Shown: in pieces, positions 1 through 5,956 of the stretch | Position numbering within the stretch: the stretch's first letter is position 1 | How the letters are laid out: each line of letters opens with the position of its first letter | From: Chloroflexota bacterium | GTDB taxonomy: Bacteria; Chloroflexota; Dehalococcoidia; DSTF01; RBG-16-68-14 | DNA: 7,318 nucleotides | Direction of reading: 5' to 3' | NCBI GenBank assembly: GCA_022561355.1 | Contig: JADFRJ010000113.1 | Coordinates: 1 to 7,318 of the forward strand | The notes under the pieces: model-generated | Databases searched by the model: none | What the model was told of the DNA's origin: nothing | Seen by the model: the letters and a program-made list of their open reading frames with translations, nothing else | Translations under genes and position numbers: made by a program

Positions 1-59
1 GTTCCCCTGGACGAGGACGCGTGTCGCTTGATCGAGAAGTACGCTCATTTGGTCTCCAA
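1..59 (+). pseudogene. possible 3' fragment of a plus-strand gene, cut by the repeat-bounded element
   Basis: Frame 1 is open from the first base and reads VPLDEDACRLIEKYAHLVSK up to base 60, with protein-like composition and mostly G/C third positions. It then runs into the AGGGTC-type repeat and continues as low-complexity residues to a TGA at 223-225, antisense to the S23-family gene. This looks like a coding tail whose natural end was replaced by the repeat, but 20 residues are too few to name a family. It may equally be a chance open frame. It would be convergent to all of the minus-strand genes. Confidence 0.2.
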
Positions 60-533
60 AGGGTCAGGGGTCAGGGGTCGAGGGTCAGGATCGATTAGGT
101 ACTCGCCGTGTTCGTCGCCTATCCGACGGGGCTCTCGGCCGCCGGCTCGCTCCTTCGCGCGAAGCGAACGGATGAGGCCGAACAGCACATTGCCGGCCTC
201 GAAAACTAGTTGGTCAATCTCATGAAACTCATCTGCCTCTAGCAGGCCTGCGTCATGCATGAATAGAAGGTGATACTCTGTCTCTGCCAAGGACCCGCGG
301 GCGATGTCCAGAAAGCGAATGTACTCCTTCAGCGTGCCGCGGCTGTAGCCTTCAGCAATGTTGGCGGCAACTGATACGGCGGATCTCGCGCACTGGCTGC
401 GAAGCCAGCCTTCGGTACGGGCTAATCGTCGAGTGGCGCGGAAGACGGCGAGTGCCAACTGGTGGCTCCGCTGCCAGGCTAGCAGCTGTTGATAGCCGCG
501 ACCCTTGACCCCCGACCCCTGACCCTCCGTCAT
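45..533 (-). CDS. four-helix-bundle protein of the S23 / 23S rRNA intervening-sequence family
   Basis: This 162-residue protein has its conserved core at residues 14-125. That core includes the opening LLAWQRSHQLALAVF helix and the family hallmark SVAANIAEGYSRGT at 54-67, followed by two more amphipathic helices. The family (known from rRNA intervening sequences and related to the Avd accessory protein of diversity-generating retroelements) forms pentameric basic four-helix bundles; its cellular role is not settled. Residues 2-13 and about 149-160 are simply translated flanking repeat, so the native fold is about 110-120 residues. The ATG at 533-531 overlaps the TGA of the upstream tfoX-like gene (ATGA), which suggests translational coupling, and there is no good separate ribosome site. 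No reverse transcriptase or template repeat is nearby, so a DGR role is not supported. Confidence 0.85.
   Translation of the reverse strand: MTEGQGSGVKGRGYQQLLAWQRSHQLALAVFRATRRLARTEGWLRSQCARSAVSVAANIAEGYSRGTLKEYIRFLDIARGSLAETEYHLLFMHDAGLLEADEFHEIDQLVFEAGNVLFGLIRSLRAKERAGGREPRRIGDEHGEYLIDPDPRPLTPDPLETK
60..86. repeat. left 27-bp inverted repeat of AGGGTC/AGGGGTC units
   Basis: Four tandem GGGTC-type units begin here, read left to right on the plus strand as AGGGTC, AGGGGTC, AGGGGTC and AGGGTC with single-base joints. The same 27 bases occur in reverse complement at 500-526 with two mismatches (positions 14 and 21 of the repeat). The repeat encodes the proline-rich tail (DPDPRPLTPDPL) of the minus-strand S23-family protein, so it sits inside the reading frame. 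Confidence 0.85.
500..526. repeat. right 27-bp inverted repeat of AGGGTC/AGGGGTC units
   Basis: This is the reverse-complement partner of the repeat at 60-86, with 25 of 27 positions identical. It encodes the first residues of the S23-family protein (EGQGSGVKGR) and ends at 526, just short of the tfoX-like stop codon at 530-532. Confidence 0.85.
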
Positions 534-895
534 CGTCGCCGCTTCTTGGCCTTCGAGCGCGGTCTGCGCTCTGCCAGCCCGCGAGCGTGTTCGTAGGCCG
601 CCTTCACGGCCGCGAGCGTCGGCTCCAGATCGTCCTTGTTCTGCAGATTGAGGCGCGTCCAGTCATCGGTGCCGCGCCCCTGCGGCCCCTGGAAGAGCGC
701 ACCCACCTGCTGGTCGAGGAACGCCTGCCGCACCTTGTCGGACAGCTTCGCGACAATACCGTCCGCCACCCAGAACGCAAACATACGCCCGCGCACGAAG
801 TACGAGACCGTCCCCATCATGTCCTGAGGCTTAACTTCGCCCCGGGCCAGAATGTCGGCTTCTACTTTTTCGCGCAGGGCTGCGTCTACGGCCAT
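530..895 (-). CDS. TfoX/Sxy N-terminal domain protein
   Basis: This 121-residue cytoplasmic protein resembles the TfoX N-terminal domain. The signature region at residues 26-52 reads MMGTVSYFVRGRMFAFWVAD followed by GIVAKLSD, matching the family's MFGG-x-G-[YF]FV-x-GKMFA pattern, although the usual MFGG is MMGT here. It then continues with the predicted helices of the domain and ends in a very basic tail (RPRSKAKKRRR, 111-121). Full-length competence regulators such as E. coli Sxy have a second C-terminal domain that is absent here. Single-domain forms are widespread and mostly uncharacterised, so a competence role should not be assumed. No Shine-Dalgarno precedes the ATG, but a TATGAT box lies 9 nt upstream (905-910), consistent with a leaderless transcript. 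The stop overlaps the start of the S23-family gene. Confidence 0.75.
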   Translation of the reverse strand: MAVDAALREKVEADILARGEVKPQDMMGTVSYFVRGRMFAFWVADGIVAKLSDKVRQAFLDQQVGALFQGPQGRGTDDWTRLNLQNKDDLEPTLAAVKAAYEHARGLAERRPRSKAKKRRR

Positions 896-904
896 ATCAG
901 GCCC

Positions 905-910
905 ATCATA
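905..910 (-). promoter_or_regulatory. candidate -10 box of the tfoX-like gene (leaderless)
   Basis: The minus strand reads TATGAT here, ending 9 nt before the ATG at 895. The predicted start of transcription is then about 3 nt before the start codon. There is no convincing -35 hexamer at 16-18 bp. The call rests on the -10 box, the lack of a ribosome site and the same spacing at two other genes in the window. Confidence 0.3.
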
Positions 911-930
911 CGAAGAATGCGCGGGGAACG

Positions 931-977
931 CTAACGCGTCGTCGCGTGCTTGCTAGCCCGCCGGCGCCGGGCGTTAG
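931..977. repeat. inverted repeat after the GNAT gene, candidate transcript-end hairpin
   Basis: CTAACGC (931-937) is matched by GCGTTAG (971-977). A tighter hairpin is nested at the right side: GCCCG (956-960), loop of 7, CGGGC (968-972). The outer right arm overlaps the TAA stop of the GNAT gene (974-976). A U-run does not follow in the minus direction, so this is at best a weak or factor-assisted terminator between the GNAT and tfoX-like genes. Confidence 0.35.
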
Positions 978-1624
978 AGTTCGCGGCGCAGTTGGCGGAC
1001 ACCCGGGCACTTGTAAGCCGCTTCGAAGTCTGGATGAACCCGCTCCTCCACGACCTGGTAGCCGGCCTTCTCGTAAGCCCGCTGGGCGTTGTCGTTGCCG
1101 ATGAACACGCCGATCTCGCCGATGGTCGCGCCTCTAGCCCTGCCGCGCTCCATCTGCTCCTCCAGCAGCCTGTCCACCAGGCCGCGACGCCGGAACTCGG
1201 GCCTCGTCGCCACGTTCTCCGTGATCCAGGCGCCGGGAGCGTGTTCCGTCCCGACCAAGGTAATCGAGCCGGCGCGCTTCCAGCCGGCGGTGATCTCCGC
1301 TTCGGTCATGTTTAGTGCCTGGGCGGCTTCCGTGATGCCCTGCTCGAGCGCCGATTCAGCCGCGAAGTAGCCCGTCATCGCGGCCGCGGGCGCGCCGTCG
1401 ACCTCGGCGATGATGAACCCCTGATAGCTACCGAAATGCTTGGACTCCGTCGTCGCGAGCGCCTCAAGAAAGCGCAGCGTGTCCTCCTCTGATCCGCCGA
1501 TGAAGAGGTCCCACATGCCCTTCTCCAGATGCGAGCGGAACGCCGTGAGCTGCACCCAGGCGATGAACGGCACGTGCTCCTCTCGCGCGTCGATGATCTT
1601 GACGTCGGTTGCTTCTCTGACCAT
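974..1624 (-). CDS. GNAT-family N-acetyltransferase
   Basis: This 216-residue protein carries the acetyl-CoA-binding GNAT fold in its C-terminal half. Motif A is ENVATRPEFRRRGLVDRLLE (136-155), in which R145-R146-R147-G148-L149-V150 is the pyrophosphate-binding Q/R-x-x-G-x-G/A loop, with V at the last position. Motif B is GNDNAQRAYEKAGYQ (176-190), with Tyr184 at the usual general-acid position. The N-terminal 130 residues form a longer-than-usual region with no second clear motif A, and may give substrate specificity. The substrate cannot be told from sequence. The start is fixed by a perfect AGGAGG six bases before the ATG. The gene stands alone, 78 bp after the TIMP-like gene, and is followed by a hairpin. 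Confidence 0.85.
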   Translation of the reverse strand: MVREATDVKIIDAREEHVPFIAWVQLTAFRSHLEKGMWDLFIGGSEEDTLRFLEALATTESKHFGSYQGFIIAEVDGAPAAAMTGYFAAESALEQGITEAAQALNMTEAEITAGWKRAGSITLVGTEHAPGAWITENVATRPEFRRRGLVDRLLEEQMERGRARGATIGEIGVFIGNDNAQRAYEKAGYQVVEERVHPDFEAAYKCPGVRQLRREL

Positions 1625-1630
1625 GGGAGT

Positions 1631-1636
1631 CCTCCT
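1631..1636 (-). promoter_or_regulatory. ribosome binding site AGGAGG of the GNAT gene
   Basis: The minus strand reads AGGAGG, then actccc, then ATG at 1624. This consensus Shine-Dalgarno at ideal spacing decides the start codon and shows that the organism uses canonical leadered initiation for some genes. Confidence 0.85.
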
Positions 1637-1702
1637 GGCATGTTGGGGCCGGGTTCTCTGCGACCGCCGTAACGATACCAGAATCGGAGGCGCGACTTCG
1701 AG

Positions 1703-2326
1703 CTAGCTGCCCCGCAGCCTGCGAACGCCGAGTAGCAGACCTGCACCCAGTACGCCTACTGCGGTAGCGATCGCAGCGAAGATAGGCAAGCTCGAGTCGT
1801 TGTCGGAACCAGAACCTGTTGCTGGGAGTTGTGGGGCGCTGGGTGTCACTGTGAGGGCTGGCGTGTCGCCAGATTGCTCCGGCTCGCGGACGATCTGGCG
1901 GACCTCTTCGATCCGCTCCTGCCATACATCTGTGTCTCTGACCCGGCCTGAGCCTGTGCAAGCGCCCGTGCGCAGATTCCCCTCCCAGTGGCTGAGAAAC
2001 AGTAGGTACTGTTGCCCGACCGAGTCAGGGTCAAACGTATCGCAGTCCGAGCCCAACCCAAATTGTTGGATGTGGAAGCGGTCAGGTCCCAGCCCCTTCA
2101 AGTACTCGTCCGCATCCAGTGTCAGGTCATACTCATAAGGAAACGTGGTGGGATCTCGCTCTACCTGGTCGATCTGCTGGACCGTACCCAGGACGACGAG
2201 CTCCGCCCGCGCGACGAGCTCCTCCAGCGTTGGCTGCAGGCAACTACACGCATGCGCATCGCCGCTGCCAACGAACGGCCAGATACTAGCCACCAATGCG
2301 ATTGCCAACAGAAAACGAGCCGCCAT
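1703..2326 (-). CDS. secreted TIMP-like (NTR-fold) protein with LPATG cell-wall anchor
   Basis: This 207-residue exported protein has a signal peptide at residues 1-26 ending in AHA, followed at once by the mature N-terminus C27-S-C29. That CxC start, followed by the helix PTLEELVARAELVVLGTVQQI, is typical of bacterial proteins resembling tissue inhibitors of metalloproteinases (netrin-like fold). Two further cysteines (C95 and C123) could complete two disulfides. After a Thr/Pro/Ser linker comes LPATG (167-171), a hydrophobic segment (about 180-200) and a basic tail (RRLRGS), the sortase-type sorting signal expected of a monoderm cell. Protease inhibition is known for animal TIMPs but is not established for these proteins. 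The start is supported by GGAGGT 5 nt before the ATG. The gene follows sucC after 50 bp but seems to have its own promoter. Confidence 0.75.
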   Translation of the reverse strand: MAARFLLAIALVASIWPFVGSGDAHACSCLQPTLEELVARAELVVLGTVQQIDQVERDPTTFPYEYDLTLDADEYLKGLGPDRFHIQQFGLGSDCDTFDPDSVGQQYLLFLSHWEGNLRTGACTGSGRVRDTDVWQERIEEVRQIVREPEQSGDTPALTVTPSAPQLPATGSGSDNDSSLPIFAAIATAVGVLGAGLLLGVRRLRGS

Positions 2327-2331
2327 GGTGT

Positions 2332-2353
2332 ACCTCCGAACGGCCCTATTGTA
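2332..2353 (-). promoter_or_regulatory. ribosome site GGAGGT and candidate -10 TACAAT of the TIMP-like gene
   Basis: The minus strand carries TACAAT (2348-2353) and then GGAGGT (2332-2337), 5 nt before the ATG. The -10 box lies in the 50-bp gap after sucC and suggests independent transcription with a leader of about 14 nt. No good -35 is visible, so the promoter part is tentative while the ribosome site is clear. Confidence 0.5.
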
Positions 2354-2376
2354 GCAGAGGTGTGTGTGGGGTTGCG

Positions 2377-3537
2377 CTAGCCCGCCGCTTCGACGGCCTT
2401 TGCGGCCGCCTCGCCGAGGTCGCTGGCGCGGATCACGGGCAGGCCGGATTCGCTCAAGATGCGCTCGCCCTCTTCCAGGTTCGTGCCGTCCAGCCTGACG
2501 ATGACGGGGACCTTGATGTCCAGCTCCTTGTGCGCGTCGACGACGCCCTGTGCGATGATGTCGACTTTCGCCATGCCGCCGAAGATGTTGATCAGCACCG
2601 CCTGCACAGTGTCGTCGGCCGTGAGGATGCGGAACGCGTTCACCACGCGCTCCACGTCGTTCACCGTGCCGATGTCCAGGAAGTTCGCCGGCTCGCCGCC
2701 CGCGAGCATGATGCTGTCCATTGTCGACATCGCCAGGCCCGCGCCGTTCACCACGCAGCCGATGTTGCCATCCAGCCTCACATAGCCACCGATGCCCAGT
2801 TCTAGCGCCTCCACCTCCAGCGGGTCCTCCTCATCGGGGTCGCGCATAGCGGCGATGTCGTCGTGCCGGAACAGGGCGTTGTCGTCGAACGTCACCTTCG
2901 CGTCGATCGCGAGCAGGCTGCCTGCCTTCGTCACCACCAGCGGGTTGATCTCGATGAGCGAGGCGTCCTTCGCGATGAAGCACTCGTAGAGGTTGCCGAT
3001 CAGCTTGACCGCCGGCCGCAACAAATCGCCGTCCAGCCCCAGCGCGAACGCGATCTCGCGGCCAGCGTATGGCTGGAAACCCGCCGCCGGTTCGATCGCG
3101 ACGCGCTTGATCGCCTCGGGGTTGGTTGATGCGACCTCCTCGATCTCCATGCCGCCGGACGCGCTCCCGATGATCGTCACGCCGCCGGCCGCGTTGTCGA
3201 TCAGGATCGATAGGTACAGTTCGCGCTCTATCTGCGTCTGCTCTTCGACGATGACGCGCCGCACCAGACTGCCTGCCTCGCCCGTCTGATGCGTCACCAG
3301 CGTCATCCCGATGATGTCGCCCGCGACCTGCTCCGCCTCCTCCGGTGTGTCGGCCATCTTGACGCCGCCGCCCTTGCCTCGCCCGCCCGCGTGAATCTGC
3401 GCCTTGACGACGACCGGCTTGCCCAGCTCTTCCGCGGCCGCTTTGGCCTCCTCCGGCGTCGTAGCCGTGCGGCTGTTGGGCACCGGCACGCCGAACTCGC
3501 CTAGCAGCTTCTTGGCTTGGAATTCGTGTATGCGCAT
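2377..3537 (-). CDS. sucC: succinate-CoA ligase (ADP/GDP-forming), beta subunit
   Basis: This is the beta subunit of succinyl-CoA synthetase of the TCA cycle (succinate + CoA + NTP to succinyl-CoA + NDP + phosphate), a cytoplasmic enzyme that needs the alpha subunit SucD. At 386 residues it has the family's usual length. It begins with the typical MRIHEFQAKKLL. The ATP-grasp domain shows VVVKAQIHAGGRGKGGGV (42-59), the hinge VEEQ (97-100), and Mg/nucleotide residues in EINPL (E197, N199) and AIDAK (D212). The C-terminal ligase domain shows CVVNGAGLAM (N264) and NIFGGMAKVD (317-326), the power-helix and phosphate region. The expected sucD does not follow; a TIMP-like gene does. No Shine-Dalgarno fits the ATG, but a promoter placing the transcript start 2 nt upstream does. 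Nucleotide specificity cannot be read safely. Confidence 0.97.
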   Translation of the reverse strand: MRIHEFQAKKLLGEFGVPVPNSRTATTPEEAKAAAEELGKPVVVKAQIHAGGRGKGGGVKMADTPEEAEQVAGDIIGMTLVTHQTGEAGSLVRRVIVEEQTQIERELYLSILIDNAAGGVTIIGSASGGMEIEEVASTNPEAIKRVAIEPAAGFQPYAGREIAFALGLDGDLLRPAVKLIGNLYECFIAKDASLIEINPLVVTKAGSLLAIDAKVTFDDNALFRHDDIAAMRDPDEEDPLEVEALELGIGGYVRLDGNIGCVVNGAGLAMSTMDSIMLAGGEPANFLDIGTVNDVERVVNAFRILTADDTVQAVLINIFGGMAKVDIIAQGVVDAHKELDIKVPVIVRLDGTNLEEGERILSESGLPVIRASDLGEAAAKAVEAAG

Positions 3538-3545
3538 GCTCCAGC

Positions 3546-3574
3546 ATGATAGACGCTGCCAGCATGGGCGTCTA
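3546..3574 (-). promoter_or_regulatory. candidate sucC promoter, nearly leaderless
   Basis: On the minus strand, TAGACG (3569-3574; 4/6 to TTGACA) and TATCAT (3546-3551) are separated by 17 bp. The -10 ends 8 nt before the sucC ATG, so transcription would start about 2 nt before the start codon. This agrees with the lack of a usable ribosome site (the only GGAG lies one base from the ATG). Confidence 0.4.
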
Positions 3575-3576
3575 TC
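3548..3576. promoter_or_regulatory. operator-like dyad over the sucC promoter
   Basis: There is a perfect 9-bp inverted repeat, GATAGACGC (3548-3556) and GCGTCTATC (3568-3576), with an 11-base centre. One arm overlaps the -10 box and the other covers the -35 hexamer, a geometry typical of a repressor site. A separate direct repeat, CCAGCATG at 3541-3548 and 3559-3566 (18 bp apart), overlaps it. As an RNA hairpin after the glycosyltransferase gene it would lack a U-run, so an operator is the better reading. No regulator is identified. Confidence 0.45.
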
Positions 3577-3652
3577 CGAAAACAGGAAACTGCGGATTGG
3601 AGTTTGTCGGGAATGATGCGCTCAGCCAGTTGAGCAGGCAGTACGTCTGTTT

Positions 3653-5800
3653 TTACCCACGAATGCAGAAGAGATTTGGCTCTAAGGCGAGAAACGCGTC
3701 AGTTGTAATACAGGCCTCCTCCGGAGCGAGAGGAATCTCGAGTGACGCATAGATCGTGAACGAACTGCCGTCAGACTCGTACCAATACCCATAGCGCAGA
3801 GCTCTGCCACGCGGATCGGCCAACGTGTCCGGGTCGAGTTGACCGATGAACACACAGAGCTGACCAAGGGCGGTGTAGGCGCAGCCGACATCCGCGCTGC
3901 CATCCGTGGTCGGGAGCAGACCCGTGCGGTTCTCATAGTCGGCGAGCACGGCCGCGATGTCCGACAAGTCCTGTCGCCTTGTCGCGTCGCGTTCCTCAGC
4001 ACCGGGCTCTACGTATGCACTGAAGTCCGCGCCGTCACCACCCCCGGGCGGCACCTGCACCACGTTGGCGATGAGCGTCACGGCGTCATCATCCAAGTAA
4101 ATCTGGTCGGATGTCGCGCTCGGAAAACGCCCTCGCAGGATGTCGAATACTTCGGTGCCGGCGGGATGGTCTTTGATAATGAACACGGTTCCTCTATCCG
4201 AAGCTGGTTGGAACGTCAACAGCTCTCGGGCCACTTTCGTGTATCGATACTCCAGAACGAAGGGGTTGCCATCTCCCTGATAGCTTAAGTATGTGAGTGT
4301 GTCCGCGGCCCAATCTCCTGCGGCGGCGTACACCATGTTTTCCCCAGCGGCGTCATGGATATATCGTCCCACCACAGACGTCTCCGGAAAGAACCCGAAC
4401 TGCGTCCTACGATTGGGGCCTAAATAACTGTGAAATATTGAGTACGCAGTCAGGAGCAGGACACTTACCAAGATGAGGCTAAACAGCTGCTCGTAGCGAG
4501 GGAACGCCTGTCGAAGCCAGCGCCACGCCTCGTATAAGAAGACAGCGGCGAATGCCGTGACGGGCAATATGGTACCAATTGCTCTGTTTCCGTTCGGGGA
4601 GCTCGAGATGCCAACTGCTAGGCTGAATGCCAGCACGGCAAGCAGCAAGAAGTAGCTACGCTGCCGAACACGAAGCAGCGCAAGAATGAGGCCCAACGTA
4701 AAGAATACAGAGATCGGTAGATCCAACAGCGGCTCTTTCACGAAGAAGTCGGCGCCGCCCGCCCGGAAATTGTACATGAGCAAGGCATCTTTCACGTTGG
4801 CAAAGAGAGGTTCCAGGCTTCCTGCATCTTCGATCTTGTTTCCTATCCAGAGGAAACTCCCCCTCCTTGTGAACTCGTCCCAATGATTCAGGGCGTACCA
4901 ACCAAGCGGGGCGAAAGAAGCTAAGAACGCGGCGGCGAACGCGCCAAGGTGTAAGAAGTGGGTCCTGATAAATGAGGGTGTTCTCAAGAGTTCGTAGACT
5001 ATGAGCGCGGCGGCGGCGAATGGAAGCACTCTCGCCGCGTCGTAGGTGTAGAGGCTAAGCCCAAGTGCAACCCCAGCCAGCACGAAGTCTCGCATTCGCC
5101 GCTCCTCCAAGGCCTTGGTCAGGAAGTAGAAGACCAAGGCCACGAACAGCGGGACCAATATCGTTCTCCAGCCCACCCTGCCAAACGTAAGATGCCAGCC
5201 TGAGATACTCAGAAAGAACGTTGCTATCAGTGCCAGACGCGTATCGAACAGTCGCCTCATCAGAAGATAGAACGCGCCAAGCGTAGCGATTCCTATGGTC
5301 ACTGCAGTAATCTGGATGGCGAATTGCGTTTGGCCGAAGAGCAATTGAGACAACGCGACCATGTAGTGGAACATTGTCTCCCGCCCCCATGCCTCTGCTA
5401 CGTACGGGGCGAAGTCCAGGCCGTTGGTGATTCTGATGGCATGGAGGCCGTTCCAGGCGGCATCGTGATTAAGCCCTGGAGGGATGCTGTCGAGTCTGTA
5501 CAAACGGAAGAAGATGCCGACGGCGATAACCGCCAGAAACAGTACAACTTCAGTTCGAGGGCCAATCGCCCCACCTTGAACGTCGGCTTCATCCCCTAGC
5601 GCTAGAGTGTCCGCCGCGACGCGCATCCCTTGCCAGATGCCAACGAGGAAGATGGCAAGCGCGAGGCCCCAGAAGATCAGGCCCCAACTGACATCTTCTC
5701 GCTCTACGAGTAGATATTGCGCGATGACGCCTAGAGTGAGTGCTGCGACGACGGCCGCAACTACAGCCAGTTTGGACCAATCAACTCTGGAGCAAACCAT
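3653..5800 (-). CDS. GT39-like membrane glycosyltransferase with pseudopilin-like C-terminal domain
   Basis: This 715-residue polytopic protein has about 13 predicted membrane segments between residues 9 and 455. It belongs to the ArnT/PMT-like superfamily (GT39 or the DUF2029-like relatives), which moves sugars from polyprenyl-phosphate donors onto lipid or protein on the outer face of the membrane. The first large outside loop holds RLYRLDSIPPGLNHDAAWNG (99-118), with Asp113 at the place of the family's catalytic acid, and the next segment opens with WGRETMFHYM (138-147), the counterpart of the E/K-x-P-L-x-x-Y motif. A soluble region follows from 456. Residues from about 600, RDATRRQDLSDIAAVLADYE (604-623) through DPRGRALRYGYWYESDGSSFTIYASLE, resemble the globular part of GspG-type pseudopilins. 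AAGGGG lies 7 nt before the ATG. The gene is divergent from the RCC1 gene. Donor and acceptor are unknown. Confidence 0.8.
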   Translation of the reverse strand: MVCSRVDWSKLAVVAAVVAALTLGVIAQYLLVEREDVSWGLIFWGLALAIFLVGIWQGMRVAADTLALGDEADVQGGAIGPRTEVVLFLAVIAVGIFFRLYRLDSIPPGLNHDAAWNGLHAIRITNGLDFAPYVAEAWGRETMFHYMVALSQLLFGQTQFAIQITAVTIGIATLGAFYLLMRRLFDTRLALIATFFLSISGWHLTFGRVGWRTILVPLFVALVFYFLTKALEERRMRDFVLAGVALGLSLYTYDAARVLPFAAAALIVYELLRTPSFIRTHFLHLGAFAAAFLASFAPLGWYALNHWDEFTRRGSFLWIGNKIEDAGSLEPLFANVKDALLMYNFRAGGADFFVKEPLLDLPISVFFTLGLILALLRVRQRSYFLLLAVLAFSLAVGISSSPNGNRAIGTILPVTAFAAVFLYEAWRWLRQAFPRYEQLFSLILVSVLLLTAYSIFHSYLGPNRRTQFGFFPETSVVGRYIHDAAGENMVYAAAGDWAADTLTYLSYQGDGNPFVLEYRYTKVARELLTFQPASDRGTVFIIKDHPAGTEVFDILRGRFPSATSDQIYLDDDAVTLIANVVQVPPGGGDGADFSAYVEPGAEERDATRRQDLSDIAAVLADYENRTGLLPTTDGSADVGCAYTALGQLCVFIGQLDPDTLADPRGRALRYGYWYESDGSSFTIYASLEIPLAPEEACITTDAFLALEPNLFCIRG

Positions 5801-5919
5801 CGCGCCACCCCTTGACCGGCCGGTGCGTCAGCCACACCAGGACCTGGCGTATTTGGGCATCACCCAACTACAAACTGCAAGGTCTAACTAACATAACACA
5901 AGAACGACAGGCGCCGCCG
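5801..5919. promoter_or_regulatory. divergent intergenic region with two short palindromes
   Basis: This region between the glycosyltransferase and RCC1 genes contains AAGGGG (minus strand, 5808-5813) as the likely ribosome site of the former. It also holds the perfect palindrome ACCGGCCGGT (5815-5824) and CCAGG-A-CCTGG (5837-5847). I find no convincing -35/-10 pair on the minus strand. The palindromes could be regulator sites or chance in G+C-rich DNA. Confidence 0.35.
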
Positions 5920-5948
5920 TTCACCCTTAGAGAAAGTAGTGATATACT
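5920..5948 (+). promoter_or_regulatory. extended -10 promoter of the RCC1-repeat gene
   Basis: TTCACC (5920-5925; 4/6 to consensus), a 17-bp spacer and TATACT (5943-5948; 5/6) lie in line, and TGA directly before the -10 gives an extended -10 (TGn). The -10 ends 8 nt before the ATG at 5957, so the predicted transcript start is at about 5955 and the mRNA would be nearly leaderless. This promoter supports 5957 as the true start of the frameshifted gene. Confidence 0.55.
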
Positions 5949-5956
5949 AGGCGCCG

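Larger units (their letters stand above)
60..526. mobile_element. putative 467-bp repeat-bounded unit carrying an S23-family four-helix-bundle gene
   Basis: Two 27-bp inverted repeats (25/27 identical) lie at 60-86 and 500-526, and the only gene between them is the S23-family gene. The right repeat ends three bases short of the tfoX-like stop codon (530-532), and the left repeat cuts into what may be another gene's tail. No transposase lies inside, and the flanks show no clear target duplication (tccaa on the left, ccgtc on the right). If mobile, the unit would be non-autonomous. Mobility is inference; the repeats and their symmetry are directly visible. Confidence 0.35.

Noticed and set aside
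60..86. CRISPR or G-quadruplex array
   Set aside because: The units are 6-7 bp with no spacers, which is not CRISPR. Runs of three to four G could form a quadruplex, but the units are explained as ends of an inverted repeat.
45..533. Diversity-generating retroelement accessory protein (Avd)
   Set aside because: The fold family is shared, but there is no reverse transcriptase, template repeat or variable repeat in the window, and generic S23-family members are far more common.
931..977. Integron attC-like site after the GNAT gene (CTAACGC ... GCGTTAG)
   Set aside because: GNAT genes are common integron cassettes and the stop codon lies in the arm, but the outer repeats fit RYYYAAC/GTTRRRY poorly, the inner arms do not pair and there is no second site or integrase.
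2831..3565. 244-residue Arg/Gly-rich ORF on the minus strand
   Set aside because: Out-of-frame shadow of sucC, low complexity and without any family features.
3620..3635. Hairpin GCTCA-N6-TGAGC as terminator of the glycosyltransferase gene
   Set aside because: Only 5 bp of stem and no U-run in the minus direction.
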